64,000 nt of DNA from Pseudomonadota bacterium (GCA_021325355.1 JAJPHI010000018.1:186001-250000); one strand, 5' to 3'. Counted from the stretch's first letter, positions 8,769 to 17,897 are shown. The notes: a model not told the origin generated them from the letters alone. Translations and numbers: made by a program.

Positions 8769-10018
8769 GCCTTGAAGCGGAGCTGTTGGCGGGGCTGGCG
8801 GCGGCGCGACGCGCCGCCCGCGCGCTCGCGCTCGCTCCCACCGAGCAAAAGAACCGGGCCCTGGCCGCGCTGGCGCGCGCGATTCCAGCGGCCACCGCGG
8901 CGATTCTGGCGGCCAATGCGGAAGATCTCGCAACGGCCCGCGCCAATGGGCAGAACGCCGCCTTCGTCGAGCGGCTGACGCTCACGCCGGCGCGGATTGC
9001 GGCGATGGCCGAGGGCGTCAGGCAGGTGATGGATCTGCCCGACCCGGTCGGCGAGGTGATGGCGCAATGGCAGCGGCCCAACGGTCTCGAGATTGCGCAG
9101 GTGCGGGTGCCGATCGGTCTTATCGCGATCGTCTATGAATCGCGGCCGAACGTCACCGTCGATGCGGGGGTGCTCGGTCTCAAGGCCGGCAATGCGGTCG
9201 TGCTAAGGGGCGGACGCGAAGCGCTGGCCACCAATCGGGTGCTCGCCGGGTTGATCGGTAAGGCTCTTGCGACGGTCGGTCTCGACGCCGCCTGCGTGAT
9301 GTTTATCGACAATCCGGACCGCGCCGCGATCCAGATCATGAAGCGCCATCCGGAGGCGATCGATTTGATCATTCCGCGCGGCGGCGGCGCGCTGAAGCAG
9401 GCCCTGCAGGGTTCCGAGGTGCCGATCCTGCCGCATTTCGACGGCATCTGTCACACTTATGTTGACCGCGATGCGGACCTGAACATGGCGGCGGAGATTT
9501 GCGTCAACGCGAAGTGCAGCCGGCCGTCGGTCTGCAACGCGATGGAAAACCTGGTGGTCCATCGCGAGGTGGCGCCGCAGTTTCTGCCGCTCGTCGCCGA
9601 GCGGCTGCTGCAGGCCGGCGTGGAGATACGCGGCGACGAGCGCACCTGCGCGATGGTTCCGGCCGCGCGGCCGGCTGCGCCGGAGGACTGGGACACCGAG
9701 TACCTCGATCTCATTTTGGCGGTGAAGGTGGTTGATACGCTTGACGAGGCGATCGCGTTCATCGGCCGTCACGGCTCGGGACTTGCCGACGCGATTGTCA
9801 CGACCAGCAGTGAAAGTGCGGAGCGCTTTCAGCGCGAGGTTGATTCGGCGACGGTCTATATCAATGCGTCGACGCGCTTCACCGATGGTTTCGAGTTCGG
9901 TTTCGGCGCCGAAACCGGTATCTCGACCAACCGCCTGCACGCCCGCGGGCCGATGGGACTGCGCGAGCTGACCACCTATAAATACGTCATTCGGGGCACG
10001 GGCCAGGTGCGAAAATGA
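8765..10018 (+). CDS. proA: Gamma-glutamyl phosphate reductase
   Basis: The 417-residue enzyme starts at GTG 8765, overlapping the proB stop. ProA reduces gamma-glutamyl phosphate with NADPH to glutamate semialdehyde. The aldehyde-dehydrogenase fold is intact: VPIGLIAIVYESRPNVTVD and GLKAGNAVVLRGG in the cofactor domain, and the catalytic-loop region FDGICHTYVDRDAD with NAKCSRPSVCNAME, where the active-site Cys lies. The length is standard for the family. nadD follows after 33 bases. Confidence 0.97.
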   Translation: MSLEAELLAGLAAARRAARALALAPTEQKNRALAALARAIPAATAAILAANAEDLATARANGQNAAFVERLTLTPARIAAMAEGVRQVMDLPDPVGEVMAQWQRPNGLEIAQVRVPIGLIAIVYESRPNVTVDAGVLGLKAGNAVVLRGGREALATNRVLAGLIGKALATVGLDAACVMFIDNPDRAAIQIMKRHPEAIDLIIPRGGGALKQALQGSEVPILPHFDGICHTYVDRDADLNMAAEICVNAKCSRPSVCNAMENLVVHREVAPQFLPLVAERLLQAGVEIRGDERTCAMVPAARPAAPEDWDTEYLDLILAVKVVDTLDEAIAFIGRHGSGLADAIVTTSSESAERFQREVDSATVYINASTRFTDGFEFGFGAETGISTNRLHARGPMGLRELTTYKYVIRGTGQVRK

Positions 10019-10051
10019 GCAGGCCGTTATCGTAGAGCGCCGCCGGCATCA

Positions 10052-10690
10052 ATGCGCACAGGACTATTCGGCGGGAGTTTCAACCCGATTCATTTCGGCC
10101 ATCTGCGCGCCGCGGAGGAGGTGCGGGAAGCGCTGGGGCTCGATCTGGTTTACTTTATTCCGGCCGCGCTGCCGCCGCATAAGCCGGGTGACACGCTGGC
10201 CGCCGCCGACCATCGCCTGCACATGGTGCAACTGGCGACGAAGGGCAATCGCCACTTCATGGTCTCGGATAGCGAGCTGAAGCGCGCGGGGCGTTCGTAT
10301 ACGGTCGATACGATTCGGCATTTTATCGCGACGATGCGGGGCCGCCCCGAGCTTTACCTGCTGCTCGGCACCGATCAATTCATGGAGTTCGAGACCTGGC
10401 GCGAGTGCGACGAGATCATGCGGCTATGCAATCTGGCGGTGCATTATCGGCCGCGCGCGGGGGAGACGGATAGCGACCTGTCCCTTGCCGCGGTGAACCG
10501 CTTCGGCTACGTTAAGGAGGGAGAGCATTATACCAATCGAGGCGGTCGCACGCTGTCCGTTATTCCCACCACGTTCCTGCCGATCTCGGCGACGATGATT
10601 CGAGGGAAACTCGCCCTGCGCAAGTCGATTCGCTATCTGGTTCCCGGCGACGTCGCTGACTATATCGAGCGTCACTCGCTGTACTTGTGA
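10052..10690 (+). CDS. nadD: Nicotinate-nucleotide adenylyltransferase
   Basis: The 212-residue enzyme transfers AMP from ATP to nicotinate mononucleotide, making deamido-NAD in NAD synthesis. The N-terminal nucleotidyltransferase signature GLFGGSFNPIHFGHLRAAEE carries the HxGH motif, and LPISATMIRGKL near the C-terminus is the conserved ISxTxxR site. Its place before rsfS is the usual one in many bacteria. The stop overlaps the rsfS start (GTGA). Confidence 0.96.
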   Translation: MRTGLFGGSFNPIHFGHLRAAEEVREALGLDLVYFIPAALPPHKPGDTLAAADHRLHMVQLATKGNRHFMVSDSELKRAGRSYTVDTIRHFIATMRGRPELYLLLGTDQFMEFETWRECDEIMRLCNLAVHYRPRAGETDSDLSLAAVNRFGYVKEGEHYTNRGGRTLSVIPTTFLPISATMIRGKLALRKSIRYLVPGDVADYIERHSLYL

Positions 10691-11079
10691 CCGACACACT
10701 GACCCAGACGTTTACGGCGGTCGAAGCGGCGCTGGAGAAGAAGGCGTACGATTTGCGAGTAGTGCAGGTGCCGCACCTGCAGCCGATCGCTGATTACTTT
10801 GTAATCGCGACTGGGCGTTCCGACGTGCAGGTGCAGGCTATCGCGCGCGGAATTGAAGAACGGATGGCGCTGCGCGGACTCCATCCGCTGGCGATTGAGG
10901 GCTTCAACCTCGGGCACTGGATCATCCTCGATTATGGCGACTTCGTGATCCACGTGTTCTTCGAGCCGTCGCGCGAGTTTTATCGGCTCGAGAGCACCTG
11001 GAGCGATGCCGAAGAGGTGCCGCTGCCGGAACCGTTGCGGCGTCAGGCGCAGGAATTGCGGCTCGGCGCGCTCGGCTGA
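10687..11079 (+). CDS. rsfS: Ribosomal silencing factor RsfS
   Basis: The 130-residue protein starts at GTG 10687, overlapping nadD by four bases. It binds ribosomal protein L14 and blocks subunit joining when nutrients are scarce. The core motifs are present: YDLRVVQVPHLQPIADYFVI, GRSDVQVQAIARGIEE, and WIILDYGDFVIHVF. It ends the five-gene obg cluster. The chlorite-dismutase-like gene converges on it with only 10 bases between, so any terminator must lie inside coding DNA. Confidence 0.95.
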   Translation: MTDTLTQTFTAVEAALEKKAYDLRVVQVPHLQPIADYFVIATGRSDVQVQAIARGIEERMALRGLHPLAIEGFNLGHWIILDYGDFVIHVFFEPSREFYRLESTWSDAEEVPLPEPLRRQAQELRLGALG

Positions 11080-11089
11080 CGGGGAACGG

Positions 11090-11929
11090 CTAGGTCTGGC
11101 GCAGCAGTCCGCCGAGCTCCTGCGGAGCGAGTCTGATCCCGATGTAAAACGGGCCGAACTCGCCGTAGCGCGCGCTCGATTCGTCGAAGCGCATTTCGTA
11201 GACGAGCTGTTTGAACACCAGCGGATCGTCGGCGAACAGGTCGACGCCCCATTCCCAGTCGTCGAAGCCGATTGATCCGGAAATGACCTGGTTGACGCGA
11301 CCGGCATAGCGGCGGCCGATCATGCCGTGCTCGTGCATCAGGCGCTGGCGTTGCTCGAGCGGGAGCATGTACCAGTTGTCGGCGCCGCTGCGTCGTTTGT
11401 TCATCGGATAGAAGCAGACATAGCGGCGCTGCGGGATGCGCGACCAGAGGCGCGAGGCCAGTTTCCGGCGTTGCGACTCGAGTTCCGCGGCAACCGCTTC
11501 GTTCCATTGCGCCGAGTGCGGCTCGAGGCCGCGCTCGGTCAGCTCACGATGGAGTTTGACGGTGGCTTCGTAGAGGCCGATTTCGATCAGCGAGAGGTAC
11601 GAGTAGGACGGTTCGAGGAAGACGCCGAGCGGCATCTGGGCGACGGTTTGCTCGGCCGCGCTGAGCTCGTCAAGGGTGCGACGGAAATGGATAACGATTA
11701 GATCGCCCTTATGCCCGAGCTGGCGGAAGAGCGCCGTGTCACCGTCCTCGCGCTGCGCCATCGCGGAGAACGTCGCGGCGGCTTCGGCGACGAGCGCCTC
11801 GCGGTCGCTCGGCGCAAGCGCGCGCAAAGCGTCGCGTCTCAGGCGGAAGAACTGATGGAGGACGGCAAAGCCCTCGAGGGTATGGGGTGCCGGGTTCGAA
11901 CGCGGCTGGCTCGGATCTCGATTATCCAC
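11090..11929 (-). CDS. hemQ: Chlorite dismutase-family heme protein, likely coproheme decarboxylase (HemQ/ChdC)
   Basis: The 279-residue protein matches the ChdC/HemQ branch, which decarboxylates iron-coproporphyrin III to heme b. The key block YPMNKRRSGADNWYMLP contains the catalytic-loop Tyr, and LMHEHGMIGRRYAGRV carries the proximal heme His. GSIGFDDWEWGVDLFADDP is a further family hallmark. About 30 Arg/Pro-rich residues precede the domain. If the call is right, the organism uses the coproporphyrin-dependent route to heme; the rest of that pathway is not in the window. cobB, another tetrapyrrole gene, lies 28 bases upstream. Confidence 0.85.
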   Translation of the reverse strand: MDNRDPSQPRSNPAPHTLEGFAVLHQFFRLRRDALRALAPSDREALVAEAAATFSAMAQREDGDTALFRQLGHKGDLIVIHFRRTLDELSAAEQTVAQMPLGVFLEPSYSYLSLIEIGLYEATVKLHRELTERGLEPHSAQWNEAVAAELESQRRKLASRLWSRIPQRRYVCFYPMNKRRSGADNWYMLPLEQRQRLMHEHGMIGRRYAGRVNQVISGSIGFDDWEWGVDLFADDPLVFKQLVYEMRFDESSARYGEFGPFYIGIRLAPQELGGLLRQT

Positions 11930-11957
11930 GCGGGCCTATTCTAAGACAGCCGAGGGG

Positions 11958-13349
11958 CTACGAGAACCGGTCTTTGCGCCGGTCGGCGGCCTCCGCGCAG
12001 GTCTGCACAAAGGCGGCGGGCACGGCGGGGTTCGAAGCCCAATGGGCGTGAACGTAGGAAGCGATGACGTTGGCGCGGCGGTAGCCCTCAGCAAAGGGCC
12101 CGGCGCCCCATCGTGGAACGACGCGGTAGATCCGTTCAATCGCGGCGGCGTCGGGTTCGAGCGACGAATAACGAAACTGATGGCCGCGCCAGGAGGTGCC
12201 CGTCGGGCCGAGCAGACTCGGCGCGGTGGTCGTGACCTCGACGTAACCGAGGGCCTGCAGCGTTGAATGCATCACGGCGGTTCCCGGAATCAGCGCGGCC
12301 ATCGGATACGTTTCGTGGTCGAAGGTGCGGATGGCCTCGGCAAGATACATGAGGCCGCCGCATTCGGCGTAGATCGGTTTACCAGCGGCGGCGAACTCAC
12401 GGATCGCCTGCAGCATCGGCAGATTGGCGGAGAGCTCGCGCGCCGCGGTTTCCGGATAGCCGCCACCGAAATAAAGCCCTGCGACCGCCGGCAGTGTGCG
12501 GTCGCGAATCGGCGAGAAGCGGACCAACTCGGCGCCCGCCGCCTCGAGCGCCGCGAGATTATACTGATAGTAGAAATGGAACGCCTCATCGTAGGCGATC
12601 CCGATGGGGCAGCGTGCGATGGCGCGTGGGGCGCGGTCGCGATCGCCGGCGAGCGGCGGCGAACTCCGCGCCAGCGCGATGATCGAATCGAGATCGAACC
12701 ATTCCACGGCCATCTGTCCCAGCCGCTGGAAGACGCTTTCCGGCGTCGCGCTGTTGATCGCCGAGACCAGACCGAGGTGACGTTCGGGGAGCGTAATCTC
12801 GGGCGCGGCGGGCAGGGCGCCGACGATGGGCATCGGCACCGGCGTGCGTCGCAGAAGCTCGAGATGGCCGCGGCTGCCGACGCGATTGCAGATAAGACCG
12901 GCGATGCGAATGGACGAGTCGAACTGCGCGAAGCCGAGGGCCAGCGCCGCGATGGTGCGGGCCATCCCCGAGGCGTCAACGACAAGGAGCACGGGCGCGC
13001 CGAGCCAGCGCGCGATCTCCGCGGTGGAGCCTTCGTCGGCCGTGGGCGCGGCCGAGTCGAACAGTCCCATCACGCCTTCGATTATCGCGATATCGGCGTC
13101 GGCGGCGGCAGTGGCGAAGGTTTCGAGGACGCCGGCCCGGCCCATCATCCAGCCGTCGAGATTGTGCGACGACGAAAGTGCGGCGCGCTGATGATAGCCG
13201 GGGTCGAGGTAATCGGGGCCGCACTTGAAGGCGGCCACCTTGAGACCGCGGTCGTGCAGGGCGCGCATCAGCGCCGCGGTGACGGTGGTTTTGCCGACGC
13301 CGCTGCCGGTCGCCGCGACGACGATTCTCGGCGTCACGCAGATAGCCAT
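11958..13349 (-). CDS. cobB: Cobyrinate a,c-diamide synthase
   Basis: The 463-residue CbiA/CobB-type enzyme amidates the a and c carboxylates of cobyrinate using ATP and glutamine. The N-terminal half is a dethiobiotin-synthetase-like ATPase with P-loop ATGSGVGKTT (residues 13-22) and IIEGVMGLFD. The C-terminal half is a class I glutamine amidotransferase; IYAECGGLMYL carries the nucleophile Cys and HAHW the catalytic His region. No other corrin genes are nearby and I see no cobalamin riboswitch upstream, since only 10 bases separate it from galU. Confidence 0.93.
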   Translation of the reverse strand: MAICVTPRIVVAATGSGVGKTTVTAALMRALHDRGLKVAAFKCGPDYLDPGYHQRAALSSSHNLDGWMMGRAGVLETFATAAADADIAIIEGVMGLFDSAAPTADEGSTAEIARWLGAPVLLVVDASGMARTIAALALGFAQFDSSIRIAGLICNRVGSRGHLELLRRTPVPMPIVGALPAAPEITLPERHLGLVSAINSATPESVFQRLGQMAVEWFDLDSIIALARSSPPLAGDRDRAPRAIARCPIGIAYDEAFHFYYQYNLAALEAAGAELVRFSPIRDRTLPAVAGLYFGGGYPETAARELSANLPMLQAIREFAAAGKPIYAECGGLMYLAEAIRTFDHETYPMAALIPGTAVMHSTLQALGYVEVTTTAPSLLGPTGTSWRGHQFRYSSLEPDAAAIERIYRVVPRWGAGPFAEGYRRANVIASYVHAHWASNPAVPAAFVQTCAEAADRRKDRFS

Positions 13350-13359
13350 GCCAAATCGC

Positions 13360-14226
13360 TCATGCGGGCGGCATTTGCGCGAGCCACTGCCGCAACTGCG
13401 GTGCGAGATCGGGTCGTTTCAGCCCAAAACCAATCTGCGCGGTCAGGAAGCCCAGGCGGTCGCCGAGGTCATAGCGGATGCCCTCGATCTCAAGGCCGTA
13501 CAGCGTGCGGCGTTGCGCGAGCGCGAGCAGCGCGTCGGTCAGTTGGATCTCGCCACCTGCGCCGGGTTTAACCTGCTCGAGCAGGGTAAAAATTTCGGGT
13601 GTCAGGATATAGCGGCCCATGATTGCGAGATCGCTCGGGGCATCTTCGGGCGCCGGCTTCTCGACCATCCCGGTGAGATGCCACAGGCGGCCGGCGGCCG
13701 GCCGGACCGCGACGATCCCGTACTTCGAAAGATCGACGCGGGCGACGCGCATCAGCGCGACGGTCGGCGCCGCGGTGGCTTCGGCATGCTCGAGCAATTG
13801 CCGCAGGCACGGCGTGGGGCTGTCAAAAATGTCGTCGGGCAGGATCACGGCGAAGGGTTCGTCGCCGACGGCCGCGCGCGCCTGCAAGACCGCGTGACCG
13901 AGGCCGAGGGGCTCGCTCTGCCAGGCGACGGTGAAGCGCGCGAGGCGGTTCGGCGCGCGCGCGATTTCGAGCAGGTCGAGCTTGCGGCGCTGCTCGAGGT
14001 GGCGCTCGAGCAGCGGCGCCGGCTGGAAATGCTCGAGCAGCAGCTCCTTGCCGGGACCCAGCAGCAGGATGATCTCTTCGATTCCTGAAGCCGCCGCCTC
14101 TTCCACGACCATCTGCAGCGCGGGTTTATCGACGACCGGCAGGATCTCTTTCGGGACCACCTTCGATGCGGGCAGCATCCGGGTGCCGAGGCCTGCCGCC
14201 ACGATTACGGCCTTGCGTACCTTCAT
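13360..14226 (-). CDS. galU: UTP--glucose-1-phosphate uridylyltransferase
   Basis: The 288-residue enzyme makes UDP-glucose from UTP and glucose-1-phosphate for envelope polysaccharides. The nucleotidyltransferase signature KAVIVAAGLGTRMLPASK opens the protein, followed by VPKEILPVVDKPALQMVVEE. QSEPLGLGHAVLQAR and the acidic metal site FAVILPDDI also match GalU. Length is standard. It is followed by cobB after 10 bases on the same strand. Confidence 0.95.
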   Translation of the reverse strand: MKVRKAVIVAAGLGTRMLPASKVVPKEILPVVDKPALQMVVEEAAASGIEEIILLLGPGKELLLEHFQPAPLLERHLEQRRKLDLLEIARAPNRLARFTVAWQSEPLGLGHAVLQARAAVGDEPFAVILPDDIFDSPTPCLRQLLEHAEATAAPTVALMRVARVDLSKYGIVAVRPAAGRLWHLTGMVEKPAPEDAPSDLAIMGRYILTPEIFTLLEQVKPGAGGEIQLTDALLALAQRRTLYGLEIEGIRYDLGDRLGFLTAQIGFGLKRPDLAPQLRQWLAQMPPA

Positions 14227-14278
14227 GCGTTCAAGATGGCGGCGAGCGGCCCCTGGAGCAAGGTAAAAATTGACGGCG

Positions 14279-14536
14279 CTACGCGTCGGACGCCGTGCGG
14301 TCCGGCGGATGCCCGATCATCTGCATGCCGTAACGAATCATGGCGACGAGCCGCTCGATGCGGTCGAGCAATTCGGGATGAGCGGCGGGCGGCGCGAGCG
14401 GCAGTTCGGCCGCCGCTGAGGCAAGACTTGCGCGCATCAAGGCGACGGCCTTTTCGAGATCGAGATGTTCCGTGCGGCGCCGTTGCGCGCGTTCGCGCGC
14501 CGCCTGCCGCTCGTGGAGTTCAATCAGCTCGCCCAT
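14279..14536 (-). CDS. Small conserved-looking protein, function unknown
   Basis: The 85-residue protein is predicted to be mostly helical. The N-terminal third is charged (ELHERQAARERAQRRRTEHLD) and could form a coiled coil. Short Pro/Ala linkers lead to a second helix (LLDRIERLVAMIRYGM). It has no signal peptide, membrane span or Cys. It sits 47 bases after trmJ and 52 before galU on the same strand, so it is probably co-transcribed with them. I do not recognise the family. Confidence 0.6.
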   Translation of the reverse strand: MGELIELHERQAARERAQRRRTEHLDLEKAVALMRASLASAAAELPLAPPAAHPELLDRIERLVAMIRYGMQMIGHPPDRTASDA

Positions 14537-14583
14537 CGATCAATTATTTATCGCGACCGGCAGGGGCGGGCCAGAGGGGACGG

Positions 14584-15351
14584 TCAGCGCAATTTTTGGC
14601 CGCGCCGTCGTTTGGCGGCGAGCGTTTCGTAGCCGCCGTCGGCGACCCATTGCACCTGCCGGGCGATACCGCTCAGGATATCCAGCTCGCGCGGTCGGAT
14701 ACCGCCGCGTCCGAGCATCGCGCGCAGGGTCATCATGAGATGGTCGGGGTTTTCCGCCGGCAGAAAACCGATCGCGAGGAGTGCGGAGGTGAGCCGCTGG
14801 AACATGGCTTCGACTTCGTTGGCGCCGGCGAGCTGCACGGTGGTCGGCAGGTCGCCGGGGTGCTGCAGCGCGAGACGCAATTCGTAGGCGACCAGGAGCA
14901 CGGCCTGCGCCAGGTTGAGGGACGCATAGGCGGGGGACGCCGGGATCGTAATCAGGCGCTGGCAGTGCTTGAGGTCTTCGTTGGTCAGGCCGAAGTCTTC
15001 GGGACCGAAGAGCATCGCGATTTGATTGGCGGCGGCGCATGCGGCGAGATCGGCGGCGGCGTCGCGCAGCGTGCGCGCTTCACTGCGATAGAGGCCGCGG
15101 CGCGCAGTGGTGCCGACCACCAGCGTGCGATCGGCGAGGGCGGCTTCCAGGTCAGGATAGGTACGCGCCTGTTCGAGAATGTCGGCCGCGTGCACCGCCA
15201 TCGCCGCGGCGCGCGTCGCATCGTGGCGCTGCGGAGCGACCAGGCGCAGATCGGCGAAGCCCATATTCTTCATCGCGCGGGCCGTCGCTCCGATATTGCC
15301 GGGTGACTTCGGTCGCACCATCACGAAGGCAAAACGATCGAAACCGTCCAT
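14584..15351 (-). CDS. trmJ: tRNA (cytidine/uridine-2'-O)-methyltransferase TrmJ
   Basis: The 255-residue SPOUT methyltransferase methylates the ribose of residue 32 in tRNA using SAM. The N-terminal VMVRPKSPGNIGATARAMKN is the classic SpoU motif 1. AMLFGPEDFGLTNEDL and IPASPAYASLNLAQAV form the trefoil-knot SAM site. A C-terminal helical extension after about residue 165 matches TrmJ rather than TrmL. A -10-like CAGAAT lies 8 bases before the ATG, suggesting a leaderless mRNA, back to back with the promoter of the metallophosphoesterase gene. Confidence 0.93.
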   Translation of the reverse strand: MDGFDRFAFVMVRPKSPGNIGATARAMKNMGFADLRLVAPQRHDATRAAAMAVHAADILEQARTYPDLEAALADRTLVVGTTARRGLYRSEARTLRDAAADLAACAAANQIAMLFGPEDFGLTNEDLKHCQRLITIPASPAYASLNLAQAVLLVAYELRLALQHPGDLPTTVQLAGANEVEAMFQRLTSALLAIGFLPAENPDHLMMTLRAMLGRGGIRPRELDILSGIARQVQWVADGGYETLAAKRRRGQKLR

Positions 15352-15396
15352 CGGGGTTCATTCTGCCACGTTCGCGCAGCCGTACGAGATCGCCTG

Positions 15397-15423
15397 TTGT
15401 CGGGAGGCGGCGGCCATTACAAT
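15397..15423 (+). promoter_or_regulatory. Candidate promoter of the metallophosphoesterase gene, predicted leaderless
   Basis: TACAAT (15418-15423) ends 8 bases before the ATG at 15432, with TTGTCG (15397-15402) upstream at a short 15-base spacing. The transcript would start at or beside the start codon. The 80-bp gap to trmJ thus holds two divergent, tightly placed start sites. Confidence 0.4.
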
Positions 15424-15431
15424 CGGCTTCC

Positions 15432-16088
15432 ATGAAGATCGTCTCCATCGGTGATATCCACATGGCGACCGGCAATCTTGCGCGGCTGGCGCAAGTGCTG
15501 CGTTCGGCCGACCTGATGATCCTCGCCGGCGACCTGACGAACTTCGGCGGCGTCGAGGACTCGCGCAAGGTCCTGGAGGCGGTGAGCGAGTATTGTCAGC
15601 GGGTGCTGGCGGTGCCGGGCAATGTCGATCAGCGCGAAGTCTTTCCGTTTCTCGAAGAAGCGGGGGTGGCGCTGCATGGCCGCGGCGTGGTGATCGACGG
15701 TGTCGCGATCTTCGGCTGCGGCGGTTCGAATCTGACGCCGTTTCATACGCCGAGCGAGCTGAGTGAAGCGGAGATCGAGCAGACGCTACGGCGCGGCTAT
15801 GGGGAAGTCGGTGAGCGGCGGCCGCTCGTGATGGTCTGTCATGCGCCGCCGCTGCGCACGCGGTGCGATCGTCTGCGCGACGGCACGGCGGTGGGCAGCG
15901 CGGCGGCGCGCCGGCTCATCGAGGAGGTGCAGCCCGAAGTGTGCATTTCCGGGCACATCCACGAATCCGCCGGGCGCGATCTCATTGGTCGGACCCCGGT
16001 GCTTAATGCAGGCGCGTTCCGCGACGGCGGGTATATCGTGGTGGAGACGCGCGGACTCGACGTCGCCGCGCGCCTCGAATTTCTTTAG
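15432..16088 (+). CDS. Metallophosphoesterase (YfcE/calcineurin-like)
   Basis: The protein has 218 residues from ATG at 15432; the frame is open further upstream but that part overlaps trmJ and its promoter. All metal-binding motifs of the calcineurin-like fold are present: SIGDIHM (DxH), LAGDLTN (GDxxD-type), VPGNVDQ (GNxD, a GNHD variant), MVCHAPP, and ISGHIHES (GHxH). It most likely cleaves phosphomonoesters or diesters; the substrate is unknown. It converges on sat with 11 bases between. Confidence 0.9.
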   Translation: MKIVSIGDIHMATGNLARLAQVLRSADLMILAGDLTNFGGVEDSRKVLEAVSEYCQRVLAVPGNVDQREVFPFLEEAGVALHGRGVVIDGVAIFGCGGSNLTPFHTPSELSEAEIEQTLRRGYGEVGERRPLVMVCHAPPLRTRCDRLRDGTAVGSAAARRLIEEVQPEVCISGHIHESAGRDLIGRTPVLNAGAFRDGGYIVVETRGLDVAARLEFL

Positions 16089-16099
16089 AGCGTGAGGCG

Positions 16100-17275
16100 C
16101 TAGCGGCTTTCCTTCATGGCTTCGACGAGGATCGCGGCGATTTCGGGCCGGGTGTACTCGGGGGGCGGCGCCTGTCCCGCGCGCAGCATCTCGCGGACTT
16201 TCGTGCCGGAGAGCAGAAGGCGATCGGCGTCGGTATGGGGACAAGTCTTGTACGACGCCATGCCGAGGCATTTGCTGCAGTAAAAGGTGTTTTCGAACAT
16301 CAGCGGGGTGATGCCGATCTCGTCGCGCCCAAAGCGCTCGAACATTTTCTGCGCGTCATAAGTGCCGTAGTAATTGCCGACGCCCGCGTGATCCCGCCCG
16401 ACGATGAAGTGGGTGCAGCCGTAGTTTCGGCGAATAATGGCGTGCAGGATCGCCTCGCGCGGCCCGCCGTAGCGCATGTGCGCCGGCATCACCGAGAGCA
16501 TCGCGCGACCCTTCGGATAGTAGAATTCGAGTAACACTTTGTAGGTTTTCATCCGGATCGCCGCCGGCACGTCGTCGGACTTGGTCTCGCCGACCAGCGG
16601 ATGAAGCAGGAAGCCGTCGCAGATTTCGAGCGCGGCTTTCTGGATATACTCGTGCGCCCGATGGGTCGGGTTGCGGGTCTGGAAGGCGACGATCTTGCGC
16701 CAGCCGAGTTCGCGAAAGCGGGCCCGCGTCTCGCGAGGTTCGAGCCGATACTCAAGGAAGGTGCGGCCCGGAATATCGTCGATGAGGGTGACGGTGCCGC
16801 CGAGACACCAGGGCGGCGTCGAGGTGACGTTCCTGGCGCCGGGATGGGCGTCCTCGGCGGTGCCGAAGACGGCCTCCGCCTCGCGGCTGCGATCGACCTG
16901 GAAGATGTCGGTGACTCTCTGAATCGCCAGCGGCGCGCCGTTTTCGGCGACGAGCGCGACTTCCTGGCCGGGCTTGAGCGAACGGGCAAGCGCTTCCTCG
17001 ACGCCGAGGGTGATCGGAATTGACCAGGGGGTGCCGTTCGCGAGCCGCATGTCATCGCGACTGCGCACGTAGTCCGCCTCGGTCATGAAACCGGTCAGCG
17101 GGGTGAAGGCTCCCGACGCCAGCATCTCGAGGTCGGCCAGATCGCGCGCGCTGAGCGGCGCCTGCACCAGGCCCTCCGCATGCTTGCGCAAGCCCACCCG
17201 CTCGCTGGCCGGGGCCTTGAGGTCGACCAGTTCACCACCACCGTGCGCGCTAATCGCGTCGTCTTTAATACTCAT
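16100..17275 (-). CDS. sat: Sulfate adenylyltransferase (ATP sulfurylase)
   Basis: The 391-residue enzyme makes adenosine 5'-phosphosulfate from ATP and sulfate. The active-site motifs are complete: [13 protein letters not shown] (QxRNPxHRxH) and [14 protein letters not shown] (GRDHAGVG). [17 protein letters not shown] segment gives a zinc site of the type seen in homomeric Sat of sulfur-metabolising bacteria. It overlaps the upstream cysC stop by 4 bases, so activation to APS and PAPS is coupled. In this position it could serve assimilation or sulfonation. No APS/PAPS reductase is in the window. Confidence 0.95.
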   Translation of the reverse strand: MSIKDDAISAHGGGELVDLKAPASERVGLRKHAEGLVQAPLSARDLADLEMLASGAFTPLTGFMTEADYVRSRDDMRLANGTPWSIPITLGVEEALARSLKPGQEVALVAENGAPLAIQRVTDIFQVDRSREAEAVFGTAEDAHPGARNVTSTPPWCLGGTVTLIDDIPGRTFLEYRLEPRETRARFRELGWRKIVAFQTRNPTHRAHEYIQKAALEICDGFLLHPLVGETKSDDVPAAIRMKTYKVLLEFYYPKGRAMLSVMPAHMRYGGPREAILHAIIRRNYGCTHFIVGRDHAGVGNYYGTYDAQKMFERFGRDEIGITPLMFENTFYCSKCLGMASYKTCPHTDADRLLLSGTKVREMLRAGQAPPPEYTRPEIAAILVEAMKESR

Positions 17276-17811
17276 CGGGCAACACCATTGATAAAACCCT
17301 TGGCTTCGAGTGCGGCCAGCAGCCGCGCGAGACTTTCTTCGCGCGTCTCGGTATGCGAATTGACGACAAGTTCAGGCGCCAGCGGCGGTTCGTAGGGATC
17401 GTCGACGCCGGTGAAATTCTTGATCTCGCCGGCGAGCGCCTTCTTGTAGAGCCCCTTGACGTCGCGCTCGACGAGGGTATCGAGCGGACACTCGACATAA
17501 ACCTCGAAGAAGCGGTCGTGCATCTTGCGCACTTCCTCGCGCACGCTGCGGTAGGGGGAAATCGCCGCCGAGATCGCGATTACGCCGTTGCGCGCGAGCA
17601 AGCGGCAGACCCATCCGATACGTCGGATATTGGTATCGCGGTCCTCCTTGGAGAAACCCAGACCTTTGGAGAGATTGGTGCGCACCTCATCGCCGTCGAG
17701 AATCTCGACCCGATGCTGGCGGGCGCGAAGTTCATCGGCCACCAGGTTGGCGAGCGTTGACTTGCCGGCACCTGACAGGCCGGTGAACCAAAGCGTGAAT
17801 CCGTGCTGCAT
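17272..17811 (-). CDS. cysC: Adenylyl-sulfate kinase
   Basis: CysC phosphorylates APS to PAPS. The ATG at 17811 gives 179 residues beginning [19 protein letters not shown], with the P-loop right at the N-terminus as in many short CysC proteins. A TTG at 17838 would add nine residues but has no ribosome-binding site. [33 protein letters not shown] and [16 protein letters not shown] are standard CysC motifs. Overlap with sat makes an obligate pair. A promoter and two dyads lie just upstream (17843-17897). Confidence 0.94.
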   Translation of the reverse strand: MQHGFTLWFTGLSGAGKSTLANLVADELRARQHRVEILDGDEVRTNLSKGLGFSKEDRDTNIRRIGWVCRLLARNGVIAISAAISPYRSVREEVRKMHDRFFEVYVECPLDTLVERDVKGLYKKALAGEIKNFTGVDDPYEPPLAPELVVNSHTETREESLARLLAALEAKGFINGVAR

Positions 17812-17842
17812 TTTCCGGTAGCTTTCCCCCAAGGACAAATAT

Positions 17843-17897
17843 GAGTCAACAGACTCTATAAGTCCAGTTTATAGTTGACGTTGACTTCGAGCAACAA
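17843..17897 (-). promoter_or_regulatory. cysC-sat promoter with two inverted repeats
   Basis: On the minus strand, TTGTTG (17897-17892) and TATAAA (17873-17868) are separated by 18 bases. A dyad CTATAA-N7-TTATAG (17856-17874) covers the -10 and the expected start of transcription. A second dyad GAGTC-N4-GACTC (17843-17856) lies in the leader. The arrangement looks like a repressed or sulfur-responsive promoter; the regulator is unknown. Confidence 0.45.

Noticed and set aside
12267-13571. 434-codon plus-strand frame
   Set aside because: It is antisense to cobB and galU and shows no protein motif.
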